In this document: positions 16,724 through 24,619 of the stretch, piece after piece | Layout of the letters: each line of letters opens with the position of its first letter | How positions within the stretch are numbered: the first letter of the stretch is position 1 | Assembly: GCA_015067185.1 (NCBI GenBank) | Contig: SVMZ01000008.1 | Location: forward strand, 1-64,000 | DNA: 64,000 nucleotides | From: Oscillospiraceae bacterium | GTDB lineage: Bacteria; Bacillota; Clostridia; Oscillospirales; Ruminococcaceae | Reading direction: 5' to 3' | Translations under genes and position numbers: made by a program | The notes under the pieces: generated by a model | Databases searched by the model: none | Seen by the model: only the letters and a program-made list of their open reading frames with translations | What the model was told of the DNA's origin: nothing

Positions 16724-18019
16724 TTGAACAAGGTAACGGTTGATTTTGAAAAGATAACAGGAAGAATAAAACCGATGAATGGAGTAGGACAGCCGCCGTT
16801 TATTGGCGTAGACTTTTCAATGTGCGATTATCTGAAAGAGGCGCATATTCCTTATTCCCGTCTTCACGATGTAGGAGGAGCTTTTGGCGGAAATCTTTAT
16901 GTGGACATTCCGAATTTGTTCCGGAATTTTGAGGCGGATCCCTCCGATCCGGCAAGCTATGATTTTGCATTTACCGATCTGCTGATATCAGCATTGGTGG
17001 AGCGGGGGATTGAACCTTTTTTTAGGCTTGGTGTTACCATAGAGAACTACCGCACGGTAAAACCGTACCGCATTGATCCGCCCAAGGATTATTATAAGTG
17101 GGCACAGATTTGTGAAGGCGTCATAAAGCACTATACAGAGGGATGGGCAAACGGATTCTGCTATGATATCACCTACTGGGAGATATGGAATGAGCCAGAT
17201 AATTATGAAGATCCTGCTGAAAACCAGATGTGGACAGGAACACCGGAAGAATATTACAGGCTTTATGATGTTGCCTCAAAATATCTCAAAGGAAAATTCC
17301 CGCATCTGAAAATCGGCGGATATGCCAGCTGCGGATTTTATGCTCTGACCAAGAGTAAGAGCAGTTTTGCGGCCTGTTCTCCGCGGGAGCAGTATTTTAT
17401 GGAATTTTTCGACGGTTTTATCGAATATATCAAATCCAACAACTGTCCGCTGGACTTTTTCTCATGGCACAGCTATTCAAGCATTGAGGATAATATTATT
17501 TGGGCGGACTATGTGAGGAACCGTCTGGATGAGGCGGGATATGACAAAACCGAACATACGCTGAATGAGTGGAACTGTTGTCCCGATCTGATCAGAACAG
17601 TCAGACATGCTGTGCTGACAGCGGGGATGCTGTTGGCACTTCAAAACACCACACTGGATAGTGCCATGTTTTATGATGCCCGCTGCGGTATGAGTATCTA
17701 TTCCGGGTTGTTTGATTGTGTTACCTATAAGCCGCTGCCAGCCTATTATTCCTTCTTGGCTTTCGGAGAATTGTACAAGCGTGGCAGGCAGGTCAGTGTC
17801 AGTGATTTGCCTCAGGGAGTATATGGCTGTGCGGCAAAAGCAGAGGACGGCTGTATTGTTCTTGCTAACACAAATGAGAAGCCTGTGGAACTGGAACTGG
17901 TACTTTCCGGTGCCGCCATTGCTACGTGTAAAGTGATTAAAGCAGGGGCAGTCTGGGAGAATTTCAACTGGGAAGGTCAGATCCCCGGAGAAGCCGTTAT
18001 ATTTATGAGCTGCGAATAA
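16724..18019 (+). CDS. GH39-like glycoside hydrolase
   Basis: A 431-residue clan-A TIM-barrel glycosidase without signal peptide, so cytoplasmic. Glu157 in WEIWNEPD is the expected acid/base and Glu282 in LNEWN the nucleophile, the retaining GH39 pattern (beta-xylosidase or alpha-iduronidase relatives). A beta-sandwich tail follows. The start is TTG 16724 with AAAGGAG at 16709-16715. It lies directly after the SDR operon but has its own promoter and terminator. The substrate cannot be read from the sequence; a beta-xyloside or a uronic-acid glycoside is possible. Confidence 0.82.
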   Translation: MNKVTVDFEKITGRIKPMNGVGQPPFIGVDFSMCDYLKEAHIPYSRLHDVGGAFGGNLYVDIPNLFRNFEADPSDPASYDFAFTDLLISALVERGIEPFFRLGVTIENYRTVKPYRIDPPKDYYKWAQICEGVIKHYTEGWANGFCYDITYWEIWNEPDNYEDPAENQMWTGTPEEYYRLYDVASKYLKGKFPHLKIGGYASCGFYALTKSKSSFAACSPREQYFMEFFDGFIEYIKSNNCPLDFFSWHSYSSIEDNIIWADYVRNRLDEAGYDKTEHTLNEWNCCPDLIRTVRHAVLTAGMLLALQNTTLDSAMFYDARCGMSIYSGLFDCVTYKPLPAYYSFLAFGELYKRGRQVSVSDLPQGVYGCAAKAEDGCIVLANTNEKPVELELVLSGAAIATCKVIKAGAVWENFNWEGQIPGEAVIFMSCE

Positions 18020-18061
18020 GAGATGAGCATGGTTTTATTCCGTGCAGAAAAAATGATAAGG

Positions 18062-18111
18062 AAAAGACCAATGGAAAGAAGGTGAAAATCCTTTTTCAAT
18101 TGGTCTTTTTT
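18062..18111. terminator. Rho-independent terminator, possibly bidirectional
   Basis: A long stem with AAAGACCAAT pairing with ATTGGTCTTT plus an inner AAGG/CCTT, ending in TTTTTT. It lies between convergent genes ending at 18019 and 18137. Confidence 0.75.
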
Positions 18112-18136
18112 GGATAGGAAAAAGATCGGAAGAGAG

Positions 18137-20215
18137 TTATTCTATTTTAGTAAATCCGGCATTTTTTTTCGCTTCTTCCCAGAAAGAGAAGAAGGGAATA
18201 TCATCACCGGCAGGGGAAGCATCAATGAATACACCTCCCCGCTGGTAAAACTGTTCGGAAAGAACTGCTTCGTTTTTCCAGGTTCGTTTATGGTAAGAAT
18301 CTTCACCGTCGCAGTCCAAGAAATAACCGCCTCGCCCATGCCCAAAAGCTTCATAGGTTGATCCAGCCCAGTATTCATCATTTCCCTGAGCATCCAGGAA
18401 AAACGCGTAGGTCATATTCTGGTTTTTAAGCCCTTTTTCATCATAGTAGGAGTTGGCTACACCGCCGTGGGAACCAAAGCAGATATAGTTGTCATTTCCG
18501 CTGTCATCCAACAGCATAGAAACACCACGATCCCAGACAAAAGAGAGTCCGGCACCCAAAGTCAGTGTGTAAATGTCAGTTCCGGCGTTATCCAGCAGAA
18601 GTCCGGCACCATAGTGGGCAACACTGGCCTGAGAGTAATAGTAGGCATTGTATTCATCGTTTCCGCTTTCATCATAGATAAAGCCAATGCCGCTCCAGTA
18701 ACCGGTTCCTTGCACCCACAGGCCGCCAATATAGCTGTCGTCTCCGCCGAAATCAATGAGTCCGGCAATGCCGCCTGCAAGGCCGTTCCAGCCAATGTTT
18801 CGCTGTCCCCAGCCGCAGCCCTGAGAAAAGCCGCCGTTTTTTCCGGAATGATTGCTGCCATAGTCTAATAGGGGATAGCCTCTGGGTGTATCGACCGGGG
18901 TCTCATACCGATCATCGCCGGAGCCGTCCACCAGATAAGCAACACAGCGGTTGCCCGCAGAGGCTTGCACAAAACCATAGCCGTCATATGTGTCATCTCC
19001 TGTGGCATCCATCAGCATGGCAGTTCCGTAAAAACCGGATGCCTGGCCGGTGACAAGGCAGGAGTAGCTGTCGTTGCCCTCGCCGTCATACAGAACACCG
19101 GTACCGATGATAGCACAACCTTGTGCCAGTTTTTTTGCTGTGTAAGTATCGGTTCCGCGCAGATCAAACAGTAGTCCGCACCCTAGCAGCCCACAACCCT
19201 GAGAAGGCTCAAATCCGGATGCATAGGTATCATTACCGGAAAGATCCAGCACGACAGAAAGGCATTGAGAAAGAGAGGATGAGGCGGCAATACGGCCGTT
19301 ATAGGTGTCATCACCACCCGGATCTACCAAGAGGAGAGAGTTTGGAGAATCATAGCTGTCTGCTTGGGAGCTGCCCAATATGATATCACCGGCCGGGGTG
19401 GGAATGACAACGGGTTTATCCCGACGGGTGATGACCGAAATATCTTTCCATTCTGCAGACAGACGGGCTGTGGCAGATATTAGAAGCATAGCTGCTTTTT
19501 GCATTGTCTCTTCAGAGATATTCTGAGCCAGATTTTCGATGGATTTCAGATGCCAGATATCTGTAGTAGCACAGTGCGTATAGGAAAAAGAATTGACGGT
19601 GCGGAAGTTCTGATCAGTAAGGTCTGCGGTTTGCTCAGTCACAAGAATATAGGCTTGCGCTGCTGCCGAGAGCCAGCAGGCTAACGGTCTTCTTAGGTCA
19701 GGGAGAATATTCCTGATAATTTTCTTGAGATCTGTATGTGAATAATCTTCACCGGCTGCAGTATATACTGTTTCCAAAGCTGTGAGCAGGTCGGTATAAA
19801 CAGGGTACTCAATGTCGGTATCACAGTGAAAACCTGTCTTATTCAGTATGGTTTCATAAAATTCTGCGGTTCCCAATCCGTTGCTGTTCAGCGTCCGGGC
19901 AGCCTGCTGAACCGATAAGACATAATTGGCAGCGGTGAGCGGAGAGGAGTGGATGGTAAGATAGTCAGAGAATATGCCTTTTCCGTAACCGTAGGCAGAT
20001 AATTCGGAGAGGCCGAGACCGGCATATCCGGAGAGGGAAACCGCTTCCTCCATCAAATCGCGGGTTCCGGTGGTGCGGACAAGGGAGGGAATTTCTCGTT
20101 TACGGGGAGGAGAAAGCTCCGTAGGGGATGAAGCGGTGCAGCCGGCAGCAAATGTAAATACAATTGCGCAAAGAAGAAGCAGGATCCATCCCGGATGTCT
20201 GTTTTTTTTATTCAT
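18137..20215 (-). CDS. Lipoprotein with about twelve tandem hhhDxxGxDxY repeats
   Basis: A 692-residue surface lipoprotein (signal ILLLLCAIVFTFAAGC). Residues up to about 270 are a helical region of unknown type. The rest consists of about twelve repeats of 26-30 residues with the core hhhDxxGxDxY, for example VLDLSGNDTY, LMDATGDDTY, LIDFGGDDSY and FLDAQGNDEY, separated by Gly- and Cys-rich turns (SQGCG). The regular Asp/Gly/Asn spacing suggests a calcium-binding beta-solenoid, loosely like RTX repeats, although the canonical GGxGxD is absent. I do not recognise a named family for it. The start ATG 20215 follows AAAGGAAT. It stands alone between terminators, opposite in direction to spoVAD. 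Confidence 0.75.
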   Translation of the reverse strand: MNKKNRHPGWILLLLCAIVFTFAAGCTASSPTELSPPRKREIPSLVRTTGTRDLMEEAVSLSGYAGLGLSELSAYGYGKGIFSDYLTIHSSPLTAANYVLSVQQAARTLNSNGLGTAEFYETILNKTGFHCDTDIEYPVYTDLLTALETVYTAAGEDYSHTDLKKIIRNILPDLRRPLACWLSAAAQAYILVTEQTADLTDQNFRTVNSFSYTHCATTDIWHLKSIENLAQNISEETMQKAAMLLISATARLSAEWKDISVITRRDKPVVIPTPAGDIILGSSQADSYDSPNSLLLVDPGGDDTYNGRIAASSSLSQCLSVVLDLSGNDTYASGFEPSQGCGLLGCGLLFDLRGTDTYTAKKLAQGCAIIGTGVLYDGEGNDSYSCLVTGQASGFYGTAMLMDATGDDTYDGYGFVQASAGNRCVAYLVDGSGDDRYETPVDTPRGYPLLDYGSNHSGKNGGFSQGCGWGQRNIGWNGLAGGIAGLIDFGGDDSYIGGLWVQGTGYWSGIGFIYDESGNDEYNAYYYSQASVAHYGAGLLLDNAGTDIYTLTLGAGLSFVWDRGVSMLLDDSGNDNYICFGSHGGVANSYYDEKGLKNQNMTYAFFLDAQGNDEYWAGSTYEAFGHGRGGYFLDCDGEDSYHKRTWKNEAVLSEQFYQRGGVFIDASPAGDDIPFFSFWEEAKKNAGFTKIE

Positions 20216-20447
20216 ATTACATTCCTTTAAAAGTGTTTTTTGGCTTTTTTATCATACTATAATCCGGAGAAACTGTCAATATTTTGAACAGCAGATATCT
20301 AAGTGTATCAAAAAAGAGCCGAAAAGTCTCATCAAACATAAGAGAAAAATTTGTTTTGAAAGATTGGAAGAGAGAATTTTTCTTTCGGTTTTGCGGATAA
20401 TAACAGAGAAAATTTTATAGCAACCGGAAAAGAAAGGAAAGGCAGAA
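20216..20447. other. Intergenic region between divergent lipoprotein gene and spoVAD
   Basis: A 232-base gap with no convincing gene. It must carry the promoters of both neighbours. CATACTA at 20253-20259 matches a sigma-G -10, but no matching -35 lies upstream, so I do not call a forespore promoter. Confidence 0.4.
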
Positions 20448-21458
20448 ATGGCGAGAAAAGCAGGGAAGCAGACGAGAATATTGGAAAACATTCCATCTAT
20501 TTCAGGATTTGCTTCGGTAGTTTCCAAAAAAGAAGGAGAAGGGCCGATTGGAAGCGAGTTTGACATAGTCAGTGAAGATGCTTATTTCGGAGAAAAAACA
20601 TGGGAAAAGGCAGAAAGCAGAATACAAAAGGATGCCATTAATAAAGCAATGGATAAAGCGGGAATCACACCAAGTGAACTGGAGATTGTTTTTGCGGGAG
20701 ATTTGTTGAATCAATGTATTGGTTCTGCCTATGCCATGAGGGATCTGGGAATTCCGTTTGTTGGACTTTACGGGGCATGTTCGACAATGGCGGAATCTCT
20801 CGGTTTAGCATCCTTGTTTGTGGATTGCGGAATTGTCTCCTGCGCCGCTGCGGTTACCTCGTCACATTTCTGTTCGGCGGAGAGACAGTTTCGGTTTCCG
20901 TTGGAATATGGCGGTGTGAGAACGCCGACAAGTCAATGGACAGTAACAGGAGGGGGCGCTGCTATTGTGACAAATGGAGAATCTCCTCCCTTTGTCAAAA
21001 GAGTTTGCATCGGTAAAATAAACGATCTTGGTATTACGGATATCAATAACATGGGGGCGGCCATGGCACCGGCGGCAGCGGATACACTCAGCCAATATTT
21101 TGAAGACACGCTTACATCTGCGGATAATTATGACATGATATTCACAGGGGATCTCGGATATGTGGGAAGTGAGCTGTTCAAAGAACTGTTGCAGCGAGCA
21201 GGGATCGATCTGGGGAAAAAGCACATGGATTGCGGGAAGTTAATTTACGATAAGAGTCAGAAGGTAGAAGCGGGAGGATCAGGCTGTGGATGTTCAGCAT
21301 CGGTACTCTGTTCTTTTATTCTGAACAGGATCAAAGAGGGGATATGGAGAAATGTCTTGTTTATGGCAACAGGAGCCCTGATGAGTCCAACCTCCAACCA
21401 GCAGGGAGAGAGTATTCCCGGTATTGCCCATCTTGTTCATCTGAGTGCAGAAAAGTAG
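20448..21458 (+). CDS. spoVAD: Stage V sporulation protein AD
   Basis: A 336-residue thiolase-fold protein of the SpoVA channel, which moves dipicolinic acid into the spore and out at germination; SpoVAD binds DPA. Diagnostic stretches are FAGDLLNQCIGSAYAMRDLG, LYGACSTMAESLG, SSHFCSAERQFRFPLEYGG and SQWTVTGGGAA. The start ATG 20448 follows AAAGGAAAGG. spoVAE begins 20 bases after its stop. The usual upstream partner spoVAC is not here: the gene is first in its unit. Full length for the family. Confidence 0.96.
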   Translation: MARKAGKQTRILENIPSISGFASVVSKKEGEGPIGSEFDIVSEDAYFGEKTWEKAESRIQKDAINKAMDKAGITPSELEIVFAGDLLNQCIGSAYAMRDLGIPFVGLYGACSTMAESLGLASLFVDCGIVSCAAAVTSSHFCSAERQFRFPLEYGGVRTPTSQWTVTGGGAAIVTNGESPPFVKRVCIGKINDLGITDINNMGAAMAPAAADTLSQYFEDTLTSADNYDMIFTGDLGYVGSELFKELLQRAGIDLGKKHMDCGKLIYDKSQKVEAGGSGCGCSASVLCSFILNRIKEGIWRNVLFMATGALMSPTSNQQGESIPGIAHLVHLSAEK

Positions 21459-21477
21459 GATAGAAAGAGGTGGAAAG

Positions 21478-21837
21478 ATGATTGGAGAATATATAAAAGC
21501 GTTTATTGTCGGCGGGATGATCTGTGTAGTGGGACAGCTGCTGATTGATTTTACAAAGCTGACGCCGGCAAGGATATTAGTTTCGTTTGTAGTGGCTGGT
21601 GTAATTCTCTCGGCAGTCGGAATATATGAACCGTTGTTGGAATTTGCAGGTGCCGGTGCTGCGGTACCGTTGACCGGATTTGGGCATGTGTTGGCGCAAG
21701 GTGTAAAAAAAGCGGTGGAGGAAAAAGGACTGTGGGGGACACTTATTGGGGGATTGAGCGGGGCAGCGGCCGGTATCACGGCAGCAATGGTACTGGGATT
21801 GATTGTGGCGGCATTATCCAAACCTTCTGCCAAATAA
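21478..21837 (+). CDS. spoVAE: Stage V sporulation protein AE
   Basis: A 119-residue inner-spore-membrane protein with three or four hydrophobic segments (FIVGGMICVVGQLLIDFTKL, ILVSFVVAGVILSAVGIYEP, AAAGITAAMVLGLIVAAL). SpoVAE forms part of the DPA channel with SpoVAC and works with SpoVAD. The start ATG 21478 has AGAGGTGG at 21466-21473; an upstream in-frame start at 21445 overlaps spoVAD. It is second and last in the two-gene unit. Confidence 0.95.
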   Translation: MIGEYIKAFIVGGMICVVGQLLIDFTKLTPARILVSFVVAGVILSAVGIYEPLLEFAGAGAAVPLTGFGHVLAQGVKKAVEEKGLWGTLIGGLSGAAAGITAAMVLGLIVAALSKPSAK

Positions 21838-21842
21838 AGAAA

Positions 21843-21873
21843 AACGCCCTGAAGAAATGAATTCTTCAGGGCG
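21843..21873 (-). terminator. Terminator between spoVAE and sortase gene
   Basis: A perfect stem CGCCCTGAAGAA/TTCTTCAGGGCG with a short loop. The TTTTTC tail is on the minus strand, so it mainly serves the sortase gene, and possibly also spoVAE. Confidence 0.8.
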
Positions 21874-21892
21874 CCGAATGAAGTGCTTGTTG

Positions 21893-22939
21893 TTATATCA
21901 GTTTAGCCATAACGATGAAGCGAATATTTGCACTTCGGCCGGAACGGAATGTTCCATCGCGATATGAACAGGTATAAAGAGTAAGAATTTTATCACTGGA
22001 ACTGACGGGAACATTGAAGTTGAAGATGGATCTGCTTTTGCCAAAATTGGCGAGGGATGCGGGATCGATATTGCGAACAAGATTAACCTGTCTGTCGGTT
22101 GCGAGGTTGACATAGAAAACCGCAAATACCTGCCAAGTCATTTTTTCTGAAGCAGTGGAAAAATAGATATACGGGTGTGAGCTGGCAAAGCTGTAGTCTT
22201 TATATTTAAAGAGCTGACCGAATTTGATGTTGTTGGGCGCATCACCAACACCGGTATCAATATGGTGACCGTAAATGACTGTATTGGGAGAGAGTGCGGA
22301 ACGGCTGCCGAATTTACACTCATAGTCGGCGAAATAGCAGCCATAGGAGCTGTAGGCGCCGGACTCGGTGCGGTAAAGATAATAGTCGTTGTTGGTAGAC
22401 TGCATAACAGCATTATTAATGGATGTACCCGGAATGTTTATCCAGCCGATAGCACCGTTTCGTGCCTGATATATCGGTGTTTGAGGAGAAATACCGCTGG
22501 AATCAATGTTATAAGGGGTTGCATTTTTTTTCTTGGGTGCTTCGTTGACTAAAACAAAGGGGGCTTCTTCCGTGGTTTCCAGCTCAGGGGAGTAGGAGAG
22601 AATGGAAATAGAAGGCTTTTCGGCCTGAGCGACGGTTTCACCTGCGGCAAGAACAATATCAATAGGGACAGCATCGGAAGATTCCTGGGGGAGATCTTCA
22701 GCAAAGATGATGGCAGGAGAGAAATCTGCAGCTTCAACCGCAACATTTCCAAGGGAAGCAGTGGAAAAGCCGGAGAGAATAAACACGGCAGCAAGCGAAA
22801 AGGCCACCAATTTAATTGGGAAAGAATATCCCGAAGAAGAAAACTTCTTGGAAGCATCAGAAATTTTTACGGCTGCATTTTTAAAAAAAGCAGCAACAAC
22901 TGCAAGTGTTTTTTTAAAATCGAAGTTTAGTTTGGACAC
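21893..22939 (-). CDS. Class B sortase
   Basis: A 348-residue membrane-anchored transpeptidase that joins surface proteins to peptidoglycan. There is one N-terminal membrane segment (about residues 41-62), a long linker, then the sortase domain. The catalytic triad is visible as His225 (IYGHHID), Cys324 (LYTCSY) and Arg340 (NIRFIVMAKL); GWINIPGTSINNAVMQ and DYYLYR are class B signatures. The linker before the domain is longer than in typical SrtB. The start is GTG 22939 with AGGGGAT upstream. A second class B sortase lies upstream on the same strand, separated by an inverted repeat. Confidence 0.92.
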   Translation of the reverse strand: MSKLNFDFKKTLAVVAAFFKNAAVKISDASKKFSSSGYSFPIKLVAFSLAAVFILSGFSTASLGNVAVEAADFSPAIIFAEDLPQESSDAVPIDIVLAAGETVAQAEKPSISILSYSPELETTEEAPFVLVNEAPKKKNATPYNIDSSGISPQTPIYQARNGAIGWINIPGTSINNAVMQSTNNDYYLYRTESGAYSSYGCYFADYECKFGSRSALSPNTVIYGHHIDTGVGDAPNNIKFGQLFKYKDYSFASSHPYIYFSTASEKMTWQVFAVFYVNLATDRQVNLVRNIDPASLANFGKSRSIFNFNVPVSSSDKILTLYTCSYRDGTFRSGRSANIRFIVMAKLI

Positions 22940-22977
22940 GGTTAATAAAATCCCCTATCGAAAATAGTGTAGTAAAA

Positions 22978-23032
22978 TACCCGTTTGCGGTATGATGAAA
23001 TGTCAGTACATTAATCATACCACAAGCGGGTA
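22978..23032 (-). terminator. 19-bp inverted repeat between the two sortase genes
   Basis: TACCCGTTTGCGGTATGAT (22978-22996) and ATCATACCACAAGCGGGTA (23014-23032) are inverted repeats with two differences, both allowing G-U pairs in RNA; the loop is 17 bases. On the minus strand the stem is followed by TTTTAC, so it may terminate the upstream sortase gene; an operator role is the alternative. Confidence 0.55.
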
Positions 23033-23071
23033 GTAATAATCAAGCGATAAAAAGAAAAAACAGAAGTTAAT

Positions 23072-23986
23072 TTAAAAAACAGGTTCTTTTGGTTCGGGGT
23101 TAGGCTCAATTTCAATCGTTGCGGGGAGAGGCTTATCCTTTTCTACCAGACGTGCCATAACAACAAAGCGCTGCGGATCGAGGGCACCGCCGTATTTATA
23201 GCTGCAGGTGGAGAGGGTGAGCAGTTTGTCGTTTTCATCTACTTCGACATCGTAAATCCACTGTGAGCGCATTTTTGCCTCGTTGATAATCGCATTCTGC
23301 ACAGCGTCCTCAATATCAACCAGGATATACCAGGAGGTATCTTCACTGTAAAATACCGCAAAAATTTCCCATACCATATCCTCATCTTCGGTAGAGAAAA
23401 AGATATATGGATTGGATTCTGCAAAATCTTCATCCAAATAATGGAAAAGTTGGCTGAAATCCGGCCTGTCAGGGTTATCGTTGTAACCGAGGTTGTGGGC
23501 ATAAATGATATTGTTTCTGGTCAGTTCTTCGCGGGAACCGAAAACCGATTCATAGTCCCCGAAATAGCAGCCGTACCAGCTGTATTTTCCATCCTTATCT
23601 TTGCGAAGATAATAGTCGTTGTCGTCTGCACCCTGGCGCTGAACAACAGCATCGTTAACCTCGGTATTCGGTATTTGTATCCAACCAACCGTATCGGGGT
23701 TATTTTCTTTTTGCGCAGCAATTTCCGCACTCATATTCGGAATTTCTATTTCCGATTCAATAAGCTCGGATTCGGAATTTTCCGGTGCAGATTCGGAATC
23801 TTCGGGTAAGAGTATATCGGAGGAGTCTTTTGAGGATTCGGAAGAAGCAGAAGAATTTGTGATTTCAGATGATTCCGAAGAGTTTTCGGAGTTTTCCGTT
23901 GTAGGTGTACATGCAGGACATAATGCAAGAGATACAGCAAGCAACAATGCCGCAAATCCGCGGATCCGGCTGCGCTGTTTGGCCAT
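23072..23986 (-). CDS. Class B sortase, second copy
   Basis: A 304-residue sortase with an N-terminal hydrophobic signal (FAALLLAVSLALCPAC, an imperfect lipobox), then a Ser/Glu-rich linker of about 80 residues rich in SSES repeats, then the catalytic domain: VGWIQIPNTEVNDAVVQ, YYLRKD, the His in IIYAHNLGYN, Cys261 in LSTCSYKYG and the Arg in PQRFVVMARL. ATG 23986 with AAGGGGAT upstream is preferred to an in-frame ATG at 24052 that has no ribosome site. It differs from the neighbouring sortase in linker and anchor, so the two may handle different substrates. Confidence 0.92.
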   Translation of the reverse strand: MAKQRSRIRGFAALLLAVSLALCPACTPTTENSENSSESSEITNSSASSESSKDSSDILLPEDSESAPENSESELIESEIEIPNMSAEIAAQKENNPDTVGWIQIPNTEVNDAVVQRQGADDNDYYLRKDKDGKYSWYGCYFGDYESVFGSREELTRNNIIYAHNLGYNDNPDRPDFSQLFHYLDEDFAESNPYIFFSTEDEDMVWEIFAVFYSEDTSWYILVDIEDAVQNAIINEAKMRSQWIYDVEVDENDKLLTLSTCSYKYGGALDPQRFVVMARLVEKDKPLPATIEIEPNPEPKEPVF

Positions 23987-24083
23987 TCGATGATCCCCTT
24001 TGTGAAATATTATGGCGATATAAAACGGTATGATAAAGCCAAAAGAGCACACAAAACAAACCGCTTAGAATATCGGTAAGATA

Positions 24084-24112
24084 ATTATAACAGCATTATG
24101 GGGTTTTATCAA
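24084..24112 (-). promoter_or_regulatory. Sigma-A promoter of second sortase gene
   Basis: On the minus strand TTGATA at 24112-24107, a 17-base spacer, and TATAAT at 24089-24084. A near-consensus promoter. Confidence 0.8.
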
Positions 24113-24136
24113 TTACAAAAGAATGAAAAATTATGA

Positions 24137-24619
24137 TTATTCTGTGATAATTCGACGCCATTCCAATAATAAACGTTCAAAGGACCAGGAGGCGTTGGCA
24201 GGACTTGTGGACGGGAGATACACGGCAGCGCGGCCGGTGAGCGGAAAAAGATAGAGATCATAGAGCTTCTGTGCCGTGCGGCCGTTGACAAAGACAGTGT
24301 GAATCGGGCAAGCCGAGAAAATAGGGGTCAGGTCGTTGGGAATGACGTTGTTGATATGATTATCGGCAGAGCCTTCAATATCGCATTCTGAGATAACATC
24401 CCAGAGTGCAATACCATGAGCGAGTAGAAAATTTCGTTTTTCATCTACTGTTTTGGGAAGATCACAGCCAAATACAGTAGAAAGGACGCGCCAAAAGCGA
24501 TTTTGTGGGTGACCGTAGAAAAATTCCGTTTCTCTCGATTTTACCGAGGGAAAACTGCCCAGAATGAGTATTTTGGAATTTTTATCGAAAACAGGAGGAA
24601 TATTGTGTTGAACTCTCAT
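24137..24619 (-). CDS. DNA-deoxyinosine (hypoxanthine) glycosylase, UDG superfamily
   Basis: A 160-residue DNA repair enzyme of the Mug/UDG family-6 type that removes hypoxanthine from DNA. Recognisable parts are ILILGSFPSVKSRE at the start, FYGHPQNRFWRVL, ALWDVISECDIEGSAD and the late LPSTSPANASWS motif. Its ATG (24619) overlaps the stop of the M56 peptidase gene by four bases (ATGA), so translation is coupled to the BlaI/M56 pair. A repair enzyme in a BlaI-controlled unit is unusual; whether it is co-regulated is inference. Confidence 0.88.
   Translation of the reverse strand: MRVQHNIPPVFDKNSKILILGSFPSVKSRETEFFYGHPQNRFWRVLSTVFGCDLPKTVDEKRNFLLAHGIALWDVISECDIEGSADNHINNVIPNDLTPIFSACPIHTVFVNGRTAQKLYDLYLFPLTGRAAVYLPSTSPANASWSFERLLLEWRRIITE

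Noticed and set aside
20253..20259. CATACTA as a sigma-G -10 for spoVAD
   Set aside because: No matching -35 (GHATR type) at 17-18 bases upstream, and it lies about 190 bases from the gene.
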